In this document: piece after piece, positions 53,068 to 62,014 of the stretch
Layout: each line of letters starts with the position of its first letter
How positions within the stretch are numbered: position 1 is the first letter of the stretch
Assembly: GCF_030123365.1 (NCBI RefSeq)
Contig: NZ_CP126107.1
Span: 3,147,501 to 3,211,500 of the forward strand
DNA length: 64,000 nucleotides
Origin: Neobacillus sp. SuZ13
GTDB taxonomy: Bacteria; Bacillota; Bacilli; Bacillales; Cytobacillaceae
Direction of reading: 5' to 3'
Notes under the pieces: model-generated
What the model was told of the DNA's origin: nothing
Seen by the model: only the letters and a program-made list of their open reading frames with translations
Database searches by the model: none
Translations under genes and position numbers: made by a program

Positions 53068-53667
53068 ATGGTTCAAATTATTTTAGTAGTCATTCTGGCA
53101 TATTTACTTGGTTCGATCCCCTCTGGTTTAATTATCGGAAAGGTTTTTTATAAAACGGATATTCGTGAACACGGGAGTGGAAATTTAGGAGGAACCAATA
53201 CATTTCGAACATTGGGTGTGAAAGCGGGATTAGTCGTTACACTTGCTGATATCTTGAAAGGGACTTTAGCTGCCGCCTTGCCGCATCTATTTCAAGTAGA
53301 TATGAGTCCATTGTTGGCAGGTATTTTTGCCGTTGTCGGGCACACCTATCCAATCTTCGCAGGGTTTCGTGGAGGAAAAGCGGTTGCTACCTCTGGTGGT
53401 GTCGTATTGTTTTATGCACCGTATATGTTTATTACCGTATTAATTTTCTTTTTTATTAGCTTATACATATCAAAATATGTTTCCTTATCTTCGATGGTTG
53501 CAGGTGTTACAGCCGTAATGTTTGCCATTGTTTCGGGGGTTGTTAATGAATGGGACATCCCTCTTCTCATCGTCGTCCTGTTCCTTGCGTCGTTTGTCAT
53601 CTATCGTCACAGAGCAAATATTAAACGAATTATGAATAAAACTGAGCCCAAGATTAAATGGCTATAG
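53068..53667 (+). CDS. plsY: Glycerol-3-phosphate acyltransferase PlsY
   Basis: 199 residues with five membrane helices. [30 protein letters not shown] and [21 protein letters not shown] are PlsY motifs. It acylates glycerol 3-phosphate using acyl phosphate from PlsX in phospholipid synthesis. ATG 53068 has GAAGGAG nine bases upstream; TTG 53062 is too close. B. subtilis YneS occupies the same locus. Confidence 0.95.
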   Translation: MVQIILVVILAYLLGSIPSGLIIGKVFYKTDIREHGSGNLGGTNTFRTLGVKAGLVVTLADILKGTLAAALPHLFQVDMSPLLAGIFAVVGHTYPIFAGFRGGKAVATSGGVVLFYAPYMFITVLIFFFISLYISKYVSLSSMVAGVTAVMFAIVSGVVNEWDIPLLIVVLFLASFVIYRHRANIKRIMNKTEPKIKWL

Positions 53668-53670
53668 CAA

Positions 53671-53698
53671 AAAAGAACCGATTTTCCGGTTCTTTTTT
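53671..53698 (+). terminator. Terminator of plsY
   Basis: AAAAGAACCG and CGGTTCTTTT arms, T run. Confidence 0.85.
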
Positions 53699-53704
53699 AT
53701 ATTT

Positions 53705-53895
53705 TATGCTGTGTTAAAGGTTAATGTTGATTTTGGCACTCTTTTGATTGAAGTGGAAGGCACGAAGACTCCTGCGGGAGTACGGGGCTGGGGAGACCCC
53801 GCAGGAGCAAAGCGACGAGGAGGCTCCCCGGCACGCCCGCGGAAAGCGAAGTGCCTGGAACGGAAATCAACAGACAAATTTAACACAGCCATACT
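53705..53895. repeat. GC-rich dispersed repeat with terminal inverted repeats (MITE-like)
   Basis: TATGCTGTGTTAAA at the left and TTTAACACAGCCATA at the right form imperfect inverted ends, with TGTTGATTT / AAATCAACA inside. The core (about 53750-53860) is much richer in G and C than the surroundings and holds many internal inverted pairs (CTGCGGGAGTA, GAGACCCCGCAGG). Similar elements are common in Bacillaceae genomes. No coding sequence. Confidence 0.75.
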
Positions 53896-53984
53896 TTAAA
53901 ACTCCTTTTAAAGCAAAGAATAGTTTTAAAATTATACAACAATATAATATAGTATAATTATCAGATAAAAGATAAGGAGTAATC

Positions 53985-55136
53985 ATGAAAAGGCATGCCA
54001 TACCTTCTGTTATAATTATTTTTGTTTGTATTGCTTTAGCATCATTCCTTTTTATTCAACAATGGCAAAATACAAATGATGACGACCAAAAGGTGTTTCC
54101 AACGAAAAATCTTCAAACCCGTTCTTCATTGATGATTAACCGAGAGATGACAGAAAAAATAACCATTGGAGCCGTCGGAGATATCCTTATTCACGATAAT
54201 GTTTATCAAGATGCCTTTAATGGTGCTACATATGAATTTGACCCGATGTTTGAGAACGTAAAACCTTTATTAGAAAAACCAGACGTGTTAACTGCCAATC
54301 AAGAAAGTACGATAGGTGGAAAAACATTAGGTCTTGCTGGTTATCCACGGTTTAATAGTCCATACGAGGTGGCGGATGCTCTTGTCCACACAGGAGTAGA
54401 TATTGTATCCACTGCCAATAATCATACCTTGGATAAAGGCGAAAAAGGGATTAAATCAGAAGCTGACTATTTAGAAAGTATTGGTTTACTTCACGTTGGA
54501 AGCTTCCTTGATGAAAAGGACCGCCAAAAATTGAGGATTTTAAATAAAAATGGGATAAAGATTGCTTTTCTCTCCTATACATACGGAACAAACGGAATTC
54601 CAGTTCCAAAAGGAAAGGATTTCCTAGTCAATCTGATAAACCGTGAAACGATGCGTGATGAGATCCATCGAGCTAAAAAGGAAGCTGATGTCATTGTTAT
54701 GAGTATCCATTGGGGAAATGAGTACCACCGGATGCCTAACAAAAAACAGAAGGATCTGGCTAGATTTCTGGCAAGTGAAGGTGTCGATATCATTTTTGGC
54801 TCCCATCCGCATGTTCTTCAGCCCATGGAATGGATCAAAACAGAGGATGGAAGAAAAGCATTTGTTGTCTATTCATTAGGAAATTTTATCTCATCACAAC
54901 GTAATGATTATAAAGATATTGGTGGATTAGCTACGATTGACATTACAAAACATATATCAGGTAATGGAAACTCGATTGAATTGTCGAACCCGAATTTTTA
55001 TCCAACCTATGTCGCTGGTAAAAATAATCATAATTTCCGCGTAATTCCTTTAGAAAATGCTCAATCATATGGTCTTCATAATGCTAAAGGAAAGTACACG
55101 GAAATCCAAGATCACATGATGCAGTGGCTCCGTTAA
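53985..55136 (+). CDS. CapA-family (PgsA-like) protein, copy 2
   Basis: 383 residues: an N-terminal membrane anchor (about 6-24), linker and CapA domain (about 60-375). IGAVGDILIHDNVY, NQESTIGGKT, STANNHTLDKGEKG, MSIHWGNEYHRMP and GSHPHVLQPMEW are the diagnostic motifs. It is more canonical than the copy at 3368. TAAGGAG precedes the start. No capsule genes adjoin it. Confidence 0.87.
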   Translation: MKRHAIPSVIIIFVCIALASFLFIQQWQNTNDDDQKVFPTKNLQTRSSLMINREMTEKITIGAVGDILIHDNVYQDAFNGATYEFDPMFENVKPLLEKPDVLTANQESTIGGKTLGLAGYPRFNSPYEVADALVHTGVDIVSTANNHTLDKGEKGIKSEADYLESIGLLHVGSFLDEKDRQKLRILNKNGIKIAFLSYTYGTNGIPVPKGKDFLVNLINRETMRDEIHRAKKEADVIVMSIHWGNEYHRMPNKKQKDLARFLASEGVDIIFGSHPHVLQPMEWIKTEDGRKAFVVYSLGNFISSQRNDYKDIGGLATIDITKHISGNGNSIELSNPNFYPTYVAGKNNHNFRVIPLENAQSYGLHNAKGKYTEIQDHMMQWLR

Positions 55137-55151
55137 AAACGGGGCCTTTTT
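55126..55151 (+). terminator. Terminator overlapping the capA stop
   Basis: GGCTCCGTT and AACGGGGCC (one wobble) with a T run; the left arm contains the last sense codons. Confidence 0.75.
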
Positions 55152-55181
55152 ATTCTTAGATTTATGACAGGAGAAGATCGG

Positions 55182-55985
55182 ATGGAACGGTTAAAGCAAA
55201 AAGGGCTTTGGCTTTCTGGTTATTTTTTACTCATGATATTTCTTTTTACTAGAGGATTTTACAACCCTTTTTTTGTGCTATTAATTGGTATATTATTAAT
55301 CATTGTTTTTTTAAAAGAAGAGAATCGCCTTTTTGGTTGGATGATTATTTCATTTTTTCTCGGAAATCTCTTGCTTGGATACATGGATAATTTTATTGAA
55401 GGTTTTCATTTATCTCCCTTTTCGCTTATCATGTTGAGTCAATTATTACTGTTGATTCCTATTTTGATTATATGTTATGTGGTTAAGCAGTTTAAACAAG
55501 AAATAACGCCTTACTTTCACCGGCCAATTTTTACACAAGAAATTCAACTTCCTTTTAACATTGGTTTTTCCTTTAAGAGATTAGCTCTTATTTTTGGACT
55601 TTTGACTGTGCTATCTATAGGGATCACCTTTCTATTTCAAGGAGAAAAGATGCATTGGCGCTCATTTTCATTGTTTTTGTTATTCGCATCGATGAATGCA
55701 TTACTTGAGGAAGTATTATGGCGTGGCCTACTCCTGCCAAAACTGATCAGCATCACCAATGACATAATTGGGATAATCGTAACGAGCATTGCTTACGGTA
55801 TTAACGTCACCATGTTTGGTTTTTCACCAATAATATGTATGATTTATATTTTTCTAGGATTAATGTTAGGTTTATTAACAGTCAAAACAAAAAGTGTATT
55901 TCCTGCGATGATTGCTCATACTTTGGTCACAACTCTCTTTTTAATAAACGGGGTAATGACCATCCCTGTATATTATGGTTCATAA
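55182..55985 (+). CDS. CPBP-family intramembrane metalloprotease
   Basis: 267 residues, about eight membrane helices. The CAAX-protease motif EEVLWRG (LLEEVLWRGLLLPKL, about 185-195) is followed by a later segment with Asn in place of His. ATG 55182 follows AGGAG; 55164 is in frame but is that site. Family members process or anchor proteins and give bacteriocin immunity; role unknown. It follows the capA gene. Confidence 0.78.
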   Translation: MERLKQKGLWLSGYFLLMIFLFTRGFYNPFFVLLIGILLIIVFLKEENRLFGWMIISFFLGNLLLGYMDNFIEGFHLSPFSLIMLSQLLLLIPILIICYVVKQFKQEITPYFHRPIFTQEIQLPFNIGFSFKRLALIFGLLTVLSIGITFLFQGEKMHWRSFSLFLLFASMNALLEEVLWRGLLLPKLISITNDIIGIIVTSIAYGINVTMFGFSPIICMIYIFLGLMLGLLTVKTKSVFPAMIAHTLVTTLFLINGVMTIPVYYGS

Positions 55986-55990
55986 CAAAA

Positions 55991-56025
55991 AGCACACTTA
56001 AAGATGGTTACTCTTCAAGTGTGCT
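55991..56025. terminator. Hairpin between convergent genes
   Basis: AGCACACTT and AAGTGTGCT; the right arm lies in the end of the YneQ-like gene. Confidence 0.6.
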
Positions 56026-56325
56026 CTGATCCTTTTTCCAAATATGTTCTAACAATCCTTCTTTATGTAAAATGTCTCGTTGGCGCTCACCGAGTAAATC
56101 AAAATGGGAATATCCATCCTTGCGAACATGAATCCACTCTTTTCTTAATCCATGTTTTTGTCCCCAAGCTGCCAATTGCTCAAGGTTATTACATCCAACC
56201 TTGGTTACTGTATTACATCCTGGAAAACGGTCATCTAACCAATAATGGGTTAAAAAAGCTATTTCTCCATTATCAATTTTTCTCTTCCACTCGATGACTT
56301 CCTGCCGTTTGATTCCAAAAGCCAC
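56008..56325 (-). CDS. yneQ: YneQ-like conserved protein
   Basis: 105 residues. MAFGIKRQEVIEWKRKIDNG, FLTHYWLDDRFP, TVTKVGC and HFDLLGERQRDI match the small conserved YneQ family, whose function is unknown. The neighbouring thioesterase corresponds to YneP, keeping the B. subtilis order. Confidence 0.8.
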   Translation of the reverse strand: MAFGIKRQEVIEWKRKIDNGEIAFLTHYWLDDRFPGCNTVTKVGCNNLEQLAAWGQKHGLRKEWIHVRKDGYSHFDLLGERQRDILHKEGLLEHIWKKDQSTLEE

Positions 56326-56392
56326 CTAGGTCACCCCATTCCGGCCGGCAGAAAACTGCCTGCACATGTGTTTGGGAAATGTTTTCCCTTGA

Positions 56393-56818
56393 CTATTTCT
56401 TAATTTCTTCATATTTTAGGAACCACTCAGGGAAGGCTTTTTTGAAGGAAGTCGGTCTAAAGGTATCCTTCTTAACAATAATGTGTGTGGTCTTCCCCTC
56501 CACACATATCTCATCATCACCATTTACAACCTTATAACCATATACCGTTTTGATTCCGTCATTTAATTCAACCCACGTTTTTACAAAACCTCGATCACCA
56601 TATCGTAACGGTTTTTTATAGGTCGCTTGGACGTCATAAACAGGTGCAAAATAACCTGACTCCTCCATTTCGAGATAACTATAGCCTAGGTCCTCTATAA
56701 ACCCAGTTCTGCCAAGTTCAAAGAATTTAAGATAATTAGCGTGGTAAATGACTCCCATCATATCCGTGTCTGCATAATAGAGTTGAATTTCTCGAGTCGA
56801 AATAAAATAGTTTTCCAC
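56393..56818 (-). CDS. yneP: Acyl-CoA thioesterase, hotdog fold (YneP/YbgC-like)
   Basis: 141 residues of the 4-hydroxybenzoyl-CoA thioesterase/YbgC family. YYADTDMMGVIYHANYLKFF is the signature with the active Asp and the HxN element. GTG 56818 follows AGGTGAGG. It hydrolyses acyl-CoA; the preferred chain is unknown. Confidence 0.88.
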   Translation of the reverse strand: MENYFISTREIQLYYADTDMMGVIYHANYLKFFELGRTGFIEDLGYSYLEMEESGYFAPVYDVQATYKKPLRYGDRGFVKTWVELNDGIKTVYGYKVVNGDDEICVEGKTTHIIVKKDTFRPTSFKKAFPEWFLKYEEIKK

Positions 56819-56846
56819 GGGCCCTCACCTTTTCTACATTCGATTT

Positions 56847-59183
56847 TTACATTTTATTGATGGCCTTTATTACATCCTCAACCTCAAGTAGGAGTGACTT
56901 TTCAAAAAGATCTTCCTCATTCTCCACTTCCATTAACCTTGAGGCCTGTGCTTGGATCATTTCATCCACCATATTAGTTGCAAAACGGCCATTTCCTTTA
57001 AAGGATTCTTGATCCACTTTATTCAATAACAGCTGTTTAGCATCACTTGATAATTGATATTGATAACTTTCTGCATATACAGTCATGATTTCAAGCAATT
57101 CTTCAGATGAATAGTCTGGAAATAAGAAGAATTTTTTAAACCTTGAGCGAAGCCCTGGATTGCTTTCTAATAGCAGGTCCATTTCATCTGGATAACCAGC
57201 TAGGACTACTACTAAGTTTTCATTATGCTTGGTCATTTCATCCACAAGTGTATCAATGACTTCTTTGCCAAAATCACCTGAGGTCGAACTGAAAAGAGAA
57301 TAGGCCTCATCAATAAATAAGACTCCTCCAAGAGCTTCTTTAATCTTTTTCTTCGTTTTTCCTGCAGTCTGACCAACATATCCAGCTACAAAGTCTGCTC
57401 TGCTTGCGACAATTAGATGGCCTCTTTTTAACATGCCACAGTCCTTCAAAAGCTCTGCATAAATCTTAGCTACGGTTGTTTTTCCTGTTCCAGGGTTACC
57501 GGTGAAAACAGCATGTAGTTGAATTGGCACTGGCGCCAGTCCTTTTTTCATCCGGTATTGCTGCATCTTTACAAAGGAAATCAGTGACCTCATTTCCAGC
57601 TTTAATGCATCTAAACCAATGAGCCGGTCCAATTTTTCATAAGGGGATTCTTCAGCTTCTTCTTTTGCAATTAGAAAGTCATCTTTATTCAGTAACATAA
57701 AATCAAGGATATTTTTGTCAGAGACTTCCTTATTAGATCCCTTTTTGAAAATCGCATCGATGACGATATTGCGGACCGTTCTTGCATTTCCGAAGGTATC
57801 ATCGACCCGTTCAAGATCAAGTCGATGGTTAATTTCGATTTTAGCCTCGTCGCTAAGGAAATAATCGTTATCTGCTGCGACTTTTTCTGCTATCCTTAAT
57901 AACTCCTCATTTGAATAATTGGGCAAATGAATGAGATTTGACTGTGGAAAGCGACTGCGTAAACCTGGATTAGCATCCAAAAAGGTGCGCATTTCCTCAG
58001 GGTAGCCTGCCATAATTACCGCAAATCTTCCGCCATACTCACTTCCAGTCATCAGTGAAACTAAGGTATCAATGGCGGCTTGACCATAATCATTGCCTGT
58101 TTGACCCTCGCGCTTAAGGCTGTATGCTTCATCAATAAACAGTACACCACCAATGGAACGTTCCACAACGGAACGGACATTTTCTTCGGTTTGGCCAACG
58201 AAAGAACCAACCAACTGGGAGCGGTCCGTTTCGATCACTTCCTCTCGAGGCAGGACTCCTAATTCATGATAAATTTTCGCTAATAAGCGGGCAAGTGTTG
58301 TTTTCCCTGTTCCTGGATTTCCTGTTAGAATCATATTTAGGCTCAAGTCATCCTGTATTTGAAAACCTAAATCTTTCCGTTGTTTTTGATACTTGAGAAA
58401 GCGGTAAAAGTCATTTACCCGATTTTTAACAAATTCCATTCCTATCATTTCATTTAGTTGATCTAATGCATTGATTCGATCGGTTGCAGATTGAACTTCC
58501 TCTTCGTAAAATTGCTTTTGCCAAGCGTTTTTAATTTCCTCTAAATTCGATAAATGCAATTTTAAATCATCATAGTAGGTGGAGGTATGGAAAACACCTG
58601 TAATCGATTGGTCATACTCCTCTACGGCTTTTAATAGCCTTCCTGTTTCATCGATCGCAGAAGTGAATAACTCAAATAAATGATTATACTGCAGATACAC
58701 ATCCTTCTTACTCAACGTTGCAGATAGTTCTCTTTTTGCTGCTAAATCTGTTTGTATTTCGTCTGCATTACTTAAGAAATTTTGACATACTTCTATGTAT
58801 TGTTCGGCAGTCTTCTTTTTTGCAGTTCGGTTATCTGTTTCTCTCATAGCAGGAAATGTAAGTGGTAAGAATATTCCCTCTAATTTTTTCCAATCTGTTT
58901 GTAACATATATTCTCTTGCTGCTTGATTATTAGGAAATAAACTAAGTGCTCTTTCCAGCCAGATCGCTGCCATTTTATCCTGTTTATTTCGTTTGATCCG
59001 CGAGAGAGCAGCAATTGTTAACAGCTTTGATAAGGTGACTGGATTGGATTCATCAGTCAATGCGGAAATTAATGCACTTTCATTGGAAATCGATCCATTT
59101 TGGTTAAGTTCCAGTTCCCATTTCTTTAGTCTTTCTTCATTATTATTCGTATGCTGGTTTACAATTTGTCTCAAGATTATCAC
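56847..59183 (-). CDS. Tandem AAA+ protein with two SpoVK/CbbX-type domains
   Basis: 778 residues: a helical N-terminal region (about 1-250, TPR-like look) and two AAA modules (about 260-480 and 520-770). Both Walker A motifs read GNPGTGKTT and both Walker B read GVLFIDEAYSL. B. subtilis SpoVK has only one such domain (about 320 residues). The start is GTG 59183 with only a weak GAAGAAGA site; a later start is possible. It is inserted between tlp and yneP. Likely a remodelling ATPase linked to sporulation, by inference. Confidence 0.82.
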   Translation of the reverse strand: MIILRQIVNQHTNNNEERLKKWELELNQNGSISNESALISALTDESNPVTLSKLLTIAALSRIKRNKQDKMAAIWLERALSLFPNNQAAREYMLQTDWKKLEGIFLPLTFPAMRETDNRTAKKKTAEQYIEVCQNFLSNADEIQTDLAAKRELSATLSKKDVYLQYNHLFELFTSAIDETGRLLKAVEEYDQSITGVFHTSTYYDDLKLHLSNLEEIKNAWQKQFYEEEVQSATDRINALDQLNEMIGMEFVKNRVNDFYRFLKYQKQRKDLGFQIQDDLSLNMILTGNPGTGKTTLARLLAKIYHELGVLPREEVIETDRSQLVGSFVGQTEENVRSVVERSIGGVLFIDEAYSLKREGQTGNDYGQAAIDTLVSLMTGSEYGGRFAVIMAGYPEEMRTFLDANPGLRSRFPQSNLIHLPNYSNEELLRIAEKVAADNDYFLSDEAKIEINHRLDLERVDDTFGNARTVRNIVIDAIFKKGSNKEVSDKNILDFMLLNKDDFLIAKEEAEESPYEKLDRLIGLDALKLEMRSLISFVKMQQYRMKKGLAPVPIQLHAVFTGNPGTGKTTVAKIYAELLKDCGMLKRGHLIVASRADFVAGYVGQTAGKTKKKIKEALGGVLFIDEAYSLFSSTSGDFGKEVIDTLVDEMTKHNENLVVVLAGYPDEMDLLLESNPGLRSRFKKFFLFPDYSSEELLEIMTVYAESYQYQLSSDAKQLLLNKVDQESFKGNGRFATNMVDEMIQAQASRLMEVENEEDLFEKSLLLEVEDVIKAINKM

Positions 59184-59242
59184 TTCTTCTTCAAAATTTC
59201 CCTTCTATCTTACCATAACAATCACTCCATACCTACACAAAA

Positions 59243-59265
59243 GACCTGTCCAAAATGAACAGGTC
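59243..59265 (-). terminator. Terminator of tlp
   Basis: GACCTGT and ACAGGTC arms; on the minus strand a TTTT run follows. Confidence 0.65.
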
Positions 59266-59276
59266 CGCACTCGATT

Positions 59277-59507
59277 TTAGCTTTGTTGGTTGTTTGCTTC
59301 ATCTTTAATTTCTGATCGGAAGGATTCAATGCTTTCCCGACGGCGTTCATTCTTAGCCTCAATTTCCTGGCGTTGTGTCTCGCTGTCAGTAAGGGCTAAA
59401 GATTCCTCAGCTGCTTCAATATTATTCTCCGTATTTTGAATCATCGCTTGAAGCTTTTCGACGTTATCACTGCGGTCATCTGGATTCGGTTTGTTATTAT
59501 AGGCCAT
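59277..59507 (-). CDS. tlp: Small acid-soluble spore protein Tlp
   Basis: 76 residues, [20 protein letters not shown] start and [20 protein letters not shown] near the end, as in Tlp. It is made in the forespore. ATG 59507 follows a GGAGGAAA site. Confidence 0.93.
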   Translation of the reverse strand: MAYNNKPNPDDRSDNVEKLQAMIQNTENNIEAAEESLALTDSETQRQEIEAKNERRRESIESFRSEIKDEANNQQS

Positions 59508-59593
59508 TGTATTTCCTCCTAGGGGTGTAATTGGTACAGATATAGTTTGTTACGGACTGAAAAAAATAAACAAGAATTTTTCGGTAAACAAAA

Positions 59594-59624
59594 AAGACTT
59601 GCTGGCTTTACCAGTCAAGTCTTA
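59594..59624 (-). terminator. Terminator of sspN
   Basis: AAGACTTG-CTGG and CCAGTCAAGTCTT arms with one bulge, then TTTTTT on the minus strand. Confidence 0.75.
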
Positions 59625-59634
59625 AAATTCATTG

Positions 59635-59775
59635 TTATTCACCTTTAGTTTGTATTACTTGGGCATGCTCGCCTGAAGTATCATTCATTTTCTTTCCTTT
59701 ATTACCGCTAAAACCACGTGGTTGTGTTCCAACGTGATCTGGTTGAAAACGTTTTGTTTGATATTTTTTACCCAT
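59635..59775 (-). CDS. sspN: Small acid-soluble spore protein N (SspN)
   Basis: 46 residues: MGKKYQTKRFQPDHVGTQPR and NKGKKMNDTSGEHAQVIQTK, with the conserved NKGKKMHDTSG-type block of SspN. It is a minor spore protein made in the forespore. AAGGAGGG precedes the start. It is short and easily missed. Confidence 0.9.
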   Translation of the reverse strand: MGKKYQTKRFQPDHVGTQPRGFSGNKGKKMNDTSGEHAQVIQTKGE

Positions 59776-59842
59776 GTCATGATCCCTCCTTAATTACATT
59801 TTGTCCTAAAGGAAGGAAAACATGATTGGTAAACTTTTTTAG

Positions 59843-59974
59843 TTATTCTGCTTTACCGAGACGCTTTTCTTCTAAGCGTTGTTCAATTTTTTCCATCGCA
59901 GCGCGATCTTTTAATAGTTGTGTTTTATTTTCAGATACTAGCTCTGCAAATGAGCGTTTTCTAGGTTTTCTCAT
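59843..59974 (-). CDS. FbpB-family small basic protein
   Basis: 43 residues, very basic (MRKPRKRSFAELVSENKTQL and EKIEQRLEEKR), matching the FbpB family of small proteins. B. subtilis FbpB is a Fur-regulated RNA chaperone partner; whether this one is iron-regulated is not known, and no Fur box was seen. An AAGGAC site is upstream. Confidence 0.75.
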   Translation of the reverse strand: MRKPRKRSFAELVSENKTQLLKDRAAMEKIEQRLEEKRLGKAE

Positions 59975-60076
59975 CGGTATCACCGTCCTTAGTTCCTATT
60001 CTAACAGTTATTATGCCCGGAAACGGTTGCAATTATTACAACTTTTTGAAAATTTTAAAGAAAAGCCTTTCCCAAT

Positions 60077-60110
60077 AAAAAAGACATTGGAATAATCCAA
60101 CGCCTTTTTT
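60077..60110. terminator. Terminator of the thiol oxidoreductase
   Basis: AAAAAAGGCGTTGGA and TCCAATGTCTTTTTT on the minus strand, loop TTAT, just past the stop at 60114. Confidence 0.75.
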
Positions 60111-60113
60111 ATT

Positions 60114-60650
60114 CTATTTCAATTTGTTTGTAAAATCTTTCATATCATCAAGTTTCATTTCACCGATAAATTTATTCTGAATGTTGCCTTTACTATCAAT
60201 AAAATACGTGGTTGGAATGGATAGTACTTGATAAGTTTCATTTACTTTATCTTCTGTATCAAGAAGGATTGGAAAGGTAATTTTATTTTTATCCACAAAA
60301 CCTTGGACATCTAATTGCGGATCAATGTTAACGGCTAAAATGACGACATCCTTTGGCATCTGTTTTGAAAATTGCTCCATTGCTGGCATTTCTGCCTTAC
60401 ATGGAGGACACCAGGTTGCCCAAAAGTTCAGCATCACTTTTTTGCCTTTTAAATTAGACAGTTTTATCTTTTCTCCGGCTAATGTTTTGAGTTCAAAATC
60501 AGGTGCCTTTGCTCCAACAGCGAGACCTTCTTGACTTGCTGTCGGTTGACTTTTCGTTTCGGGAGTTTCTGAAGTCTTATCCATGGCTTGAACAATCGCG
60601 ACTGTAAGTAAGGAAACTAGTATTACGGTTGCAATTACTTTTTTTATCAT
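60114..60650 (-). CDS. yneN: TlpA/ResA-type thiol-disulfide oxidoreductase (YneN-like)
   Basis: 178 residues: N-terminal signal anchor (about 5-22), linker and thioredoxin fold with WATWCPPCKAEMP (CPPC site, about 74-86). It reduces or remakes extracytoplasmic disulfides. The position ahead of sspN-tlp matches yneN of B. subtilis. Confidence 0.88.
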   Translation of the reverse strand: MIKKVIATVILVSLLTVAIVQAMDKTSETPETKSQPTASQEGLAVGAKAPDFELKTLAGEKIKLSNLKGKKVMLNFWATWCPPCKAEMPAMEQFSKQMPKDVVILAVNIDPQLDVQGFVDKNKITFPILLDTEDKVNETYQVLSIPTTYFIDSKGNIQNKFIGEMKLDDMKDFTNKLK

Positions 60651-60770
60651 TCCCGAATCCTCCTTTACTTCATAATCTGCTACATTGATTTTACACTATA
60701 ATCTTAGGTGAAACCAAATAAGGATATGCCGAAACTGTGACAATTTACAAAAAACAATCCGCTTCCACTC

Positions 60771-61820
60771 TTACGATTGAAAGAGTTTCTCTAGTTCTTC
60801 CTGGTAATTTCCTTTTATTATACCCTTTTCAGTGATGATTGCAGTAACAAGCTCATTTGGTGTGACATCAAACGCAGGGTTAAACACTTTCACACCTTCA
60901 GGGGCGGTTCTTTTTCCAAAGCCATCTGTAATTTCGGATGCATCTCTTTCCTCAATCGGGATATCTGCCCCAGTTTTTGTATCTAAATCAATCGTGGAGG
61001 TCGGTGCTGCTACGTAGAAAGGAATATTATGGGCTTTTGCTAATAAGGCAACTCCGTATGTCCCAATTTTGTTTGCTACATCACCATTGGCTGCAACGCG
61101 ATCGCAACCGACAATCACTGCTTGCACCCAGCCTTTTTGCATAACCATCGCGGCCATATTGTCCGTAATGAGAGTGACATCTATGCCAGCCTGCATTAGT
61201 TCCCATGCCGTTAATCTCGCTCCCTGTAGTAAAGGTCTTGTTTCATCAGCAAAAACTTTGATATCCCAGCCCTTTTCTTTTGCTAAATAAAGTGGTGCTA
61301 AGGCTGTTCCATATCTCGCAGTAGCAATCCCGCCAGCATTGCAATGTGTTAGAATCCCCATGCCGTCCTCTAAAAGGTTTAATGCATGTTCTCCGATTGT
61401 CCTGCATACTTCTTCATCTTCAATACGAATATTATGGGCTTCTTCTTCCAATGCTTCTTTGATTTGAGTAATCGGTAATTCCTTCTCTTTAAGTGCTCGT
61501 TCATTCATTCGTTTCAAAGCCCAAAACAAGTTGACGGCTGTTGGCCGTGATGATGCCAAATAATCTGATTGCTTTTGTAAATGTCCATAAAAATCTTCAA
61601 AAGAACTTTCTGGAGCATCTTTGATTCCAAGCACTAAACCATAAGCTGCAGCTATGCCAATTGCCGGTGCTCCACGAACTTTAAGTTGTTTAATGGCATC
61701 CCAGGCATCTTCAATTTTTTTGGTTTCGAGAAATTCTGTAATGTTTGGTATTTTGGTTTGATCGAGTATTTTTAGTACTCCGTTTTCATAGGAAACGGAT
61801 TGTAAGTATGTATTTTCCAT
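60771..61820 (-). CDS. mtnA: S-methyl-5-thioribose-1-phosphate isomerase
   Basis: 349 residues. [16 protein letters not shown], the catalytic Cys in [14 protein letters not shown] and the Asp in [11 protein letters not shown] are characteristic. It turns methylthioribose 1-phosphate into methylthioribulose 1-phosphate in methionine salvage. A GAAGGGA site precedes ATG 61820. No SAM riboswitch was found upstream. Confidence 0.95.
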   Translation of the reverse strand: MENTYLQSVSYENGVLKILDQTKIPNITEFLETKKIEDAWDAIKQLKVRGAPAIGIAAAYGLVLGIKDAPESSFEDFYGHLQKQSDYLASSRPTAVNLFWALKRMNERALKEKELPITQIKEALEEEAHNIRIEDEEVCRTIGEHALNLLEDGMGILTHCNAGGIATARYGTALAPLYLAKEKGWDIKVFADETRPLLQGARLTAWELMQAGIDVTLITDNMAAMVMQKGWVQAVIVGCDRVAANGDVANKIGTYGVALLAKAHNIPFYVAAPTSTIDLDTKTGADIPIEERDASEITDGFGKRTAPEGVKVFNPAFDVTPNELVTAIITEKGIIKGNYQEELEKLFQS

Positions 61821-62014
61821 TTAAAAACATCCCTTCAACTTTATGTAAATTCTTATTAAGTTTTTTGAATCATTCCTTCAACTTCACCCAATGTAATTTT
61901 AACAATATCGGTGACATATGCAATACTTTCATTTTTTTATTCGTCTCTTTGATAAGTTAACTAAATTGTGAGAAAATTTGTTAAAATAGAAGCATGAATG
62001 AAGGAGGGATATTT

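Noticed and set aside
53704..53957. Overlapping reading frames on both strands in the GC-rich repeat
   Set aside because: They mirror each other because of the inverted-repeat structure, lack ribosome sites and show no protein-like pattern.
61855..61920. Minus-strand reading SIAYVTDIVKITLGEVEGM upstream of mtnA
   Set aside because: It has no start codon and is preceded by a stop; probably chance or an unreadable remnant.
61930..61960. CTTATCAAAGAGACG on the minus strand before mtnA, similar to the start of a SAM riboswitch
   Set aside because: The GGTGGAGGGA core and further stems are absent; the match is too short.
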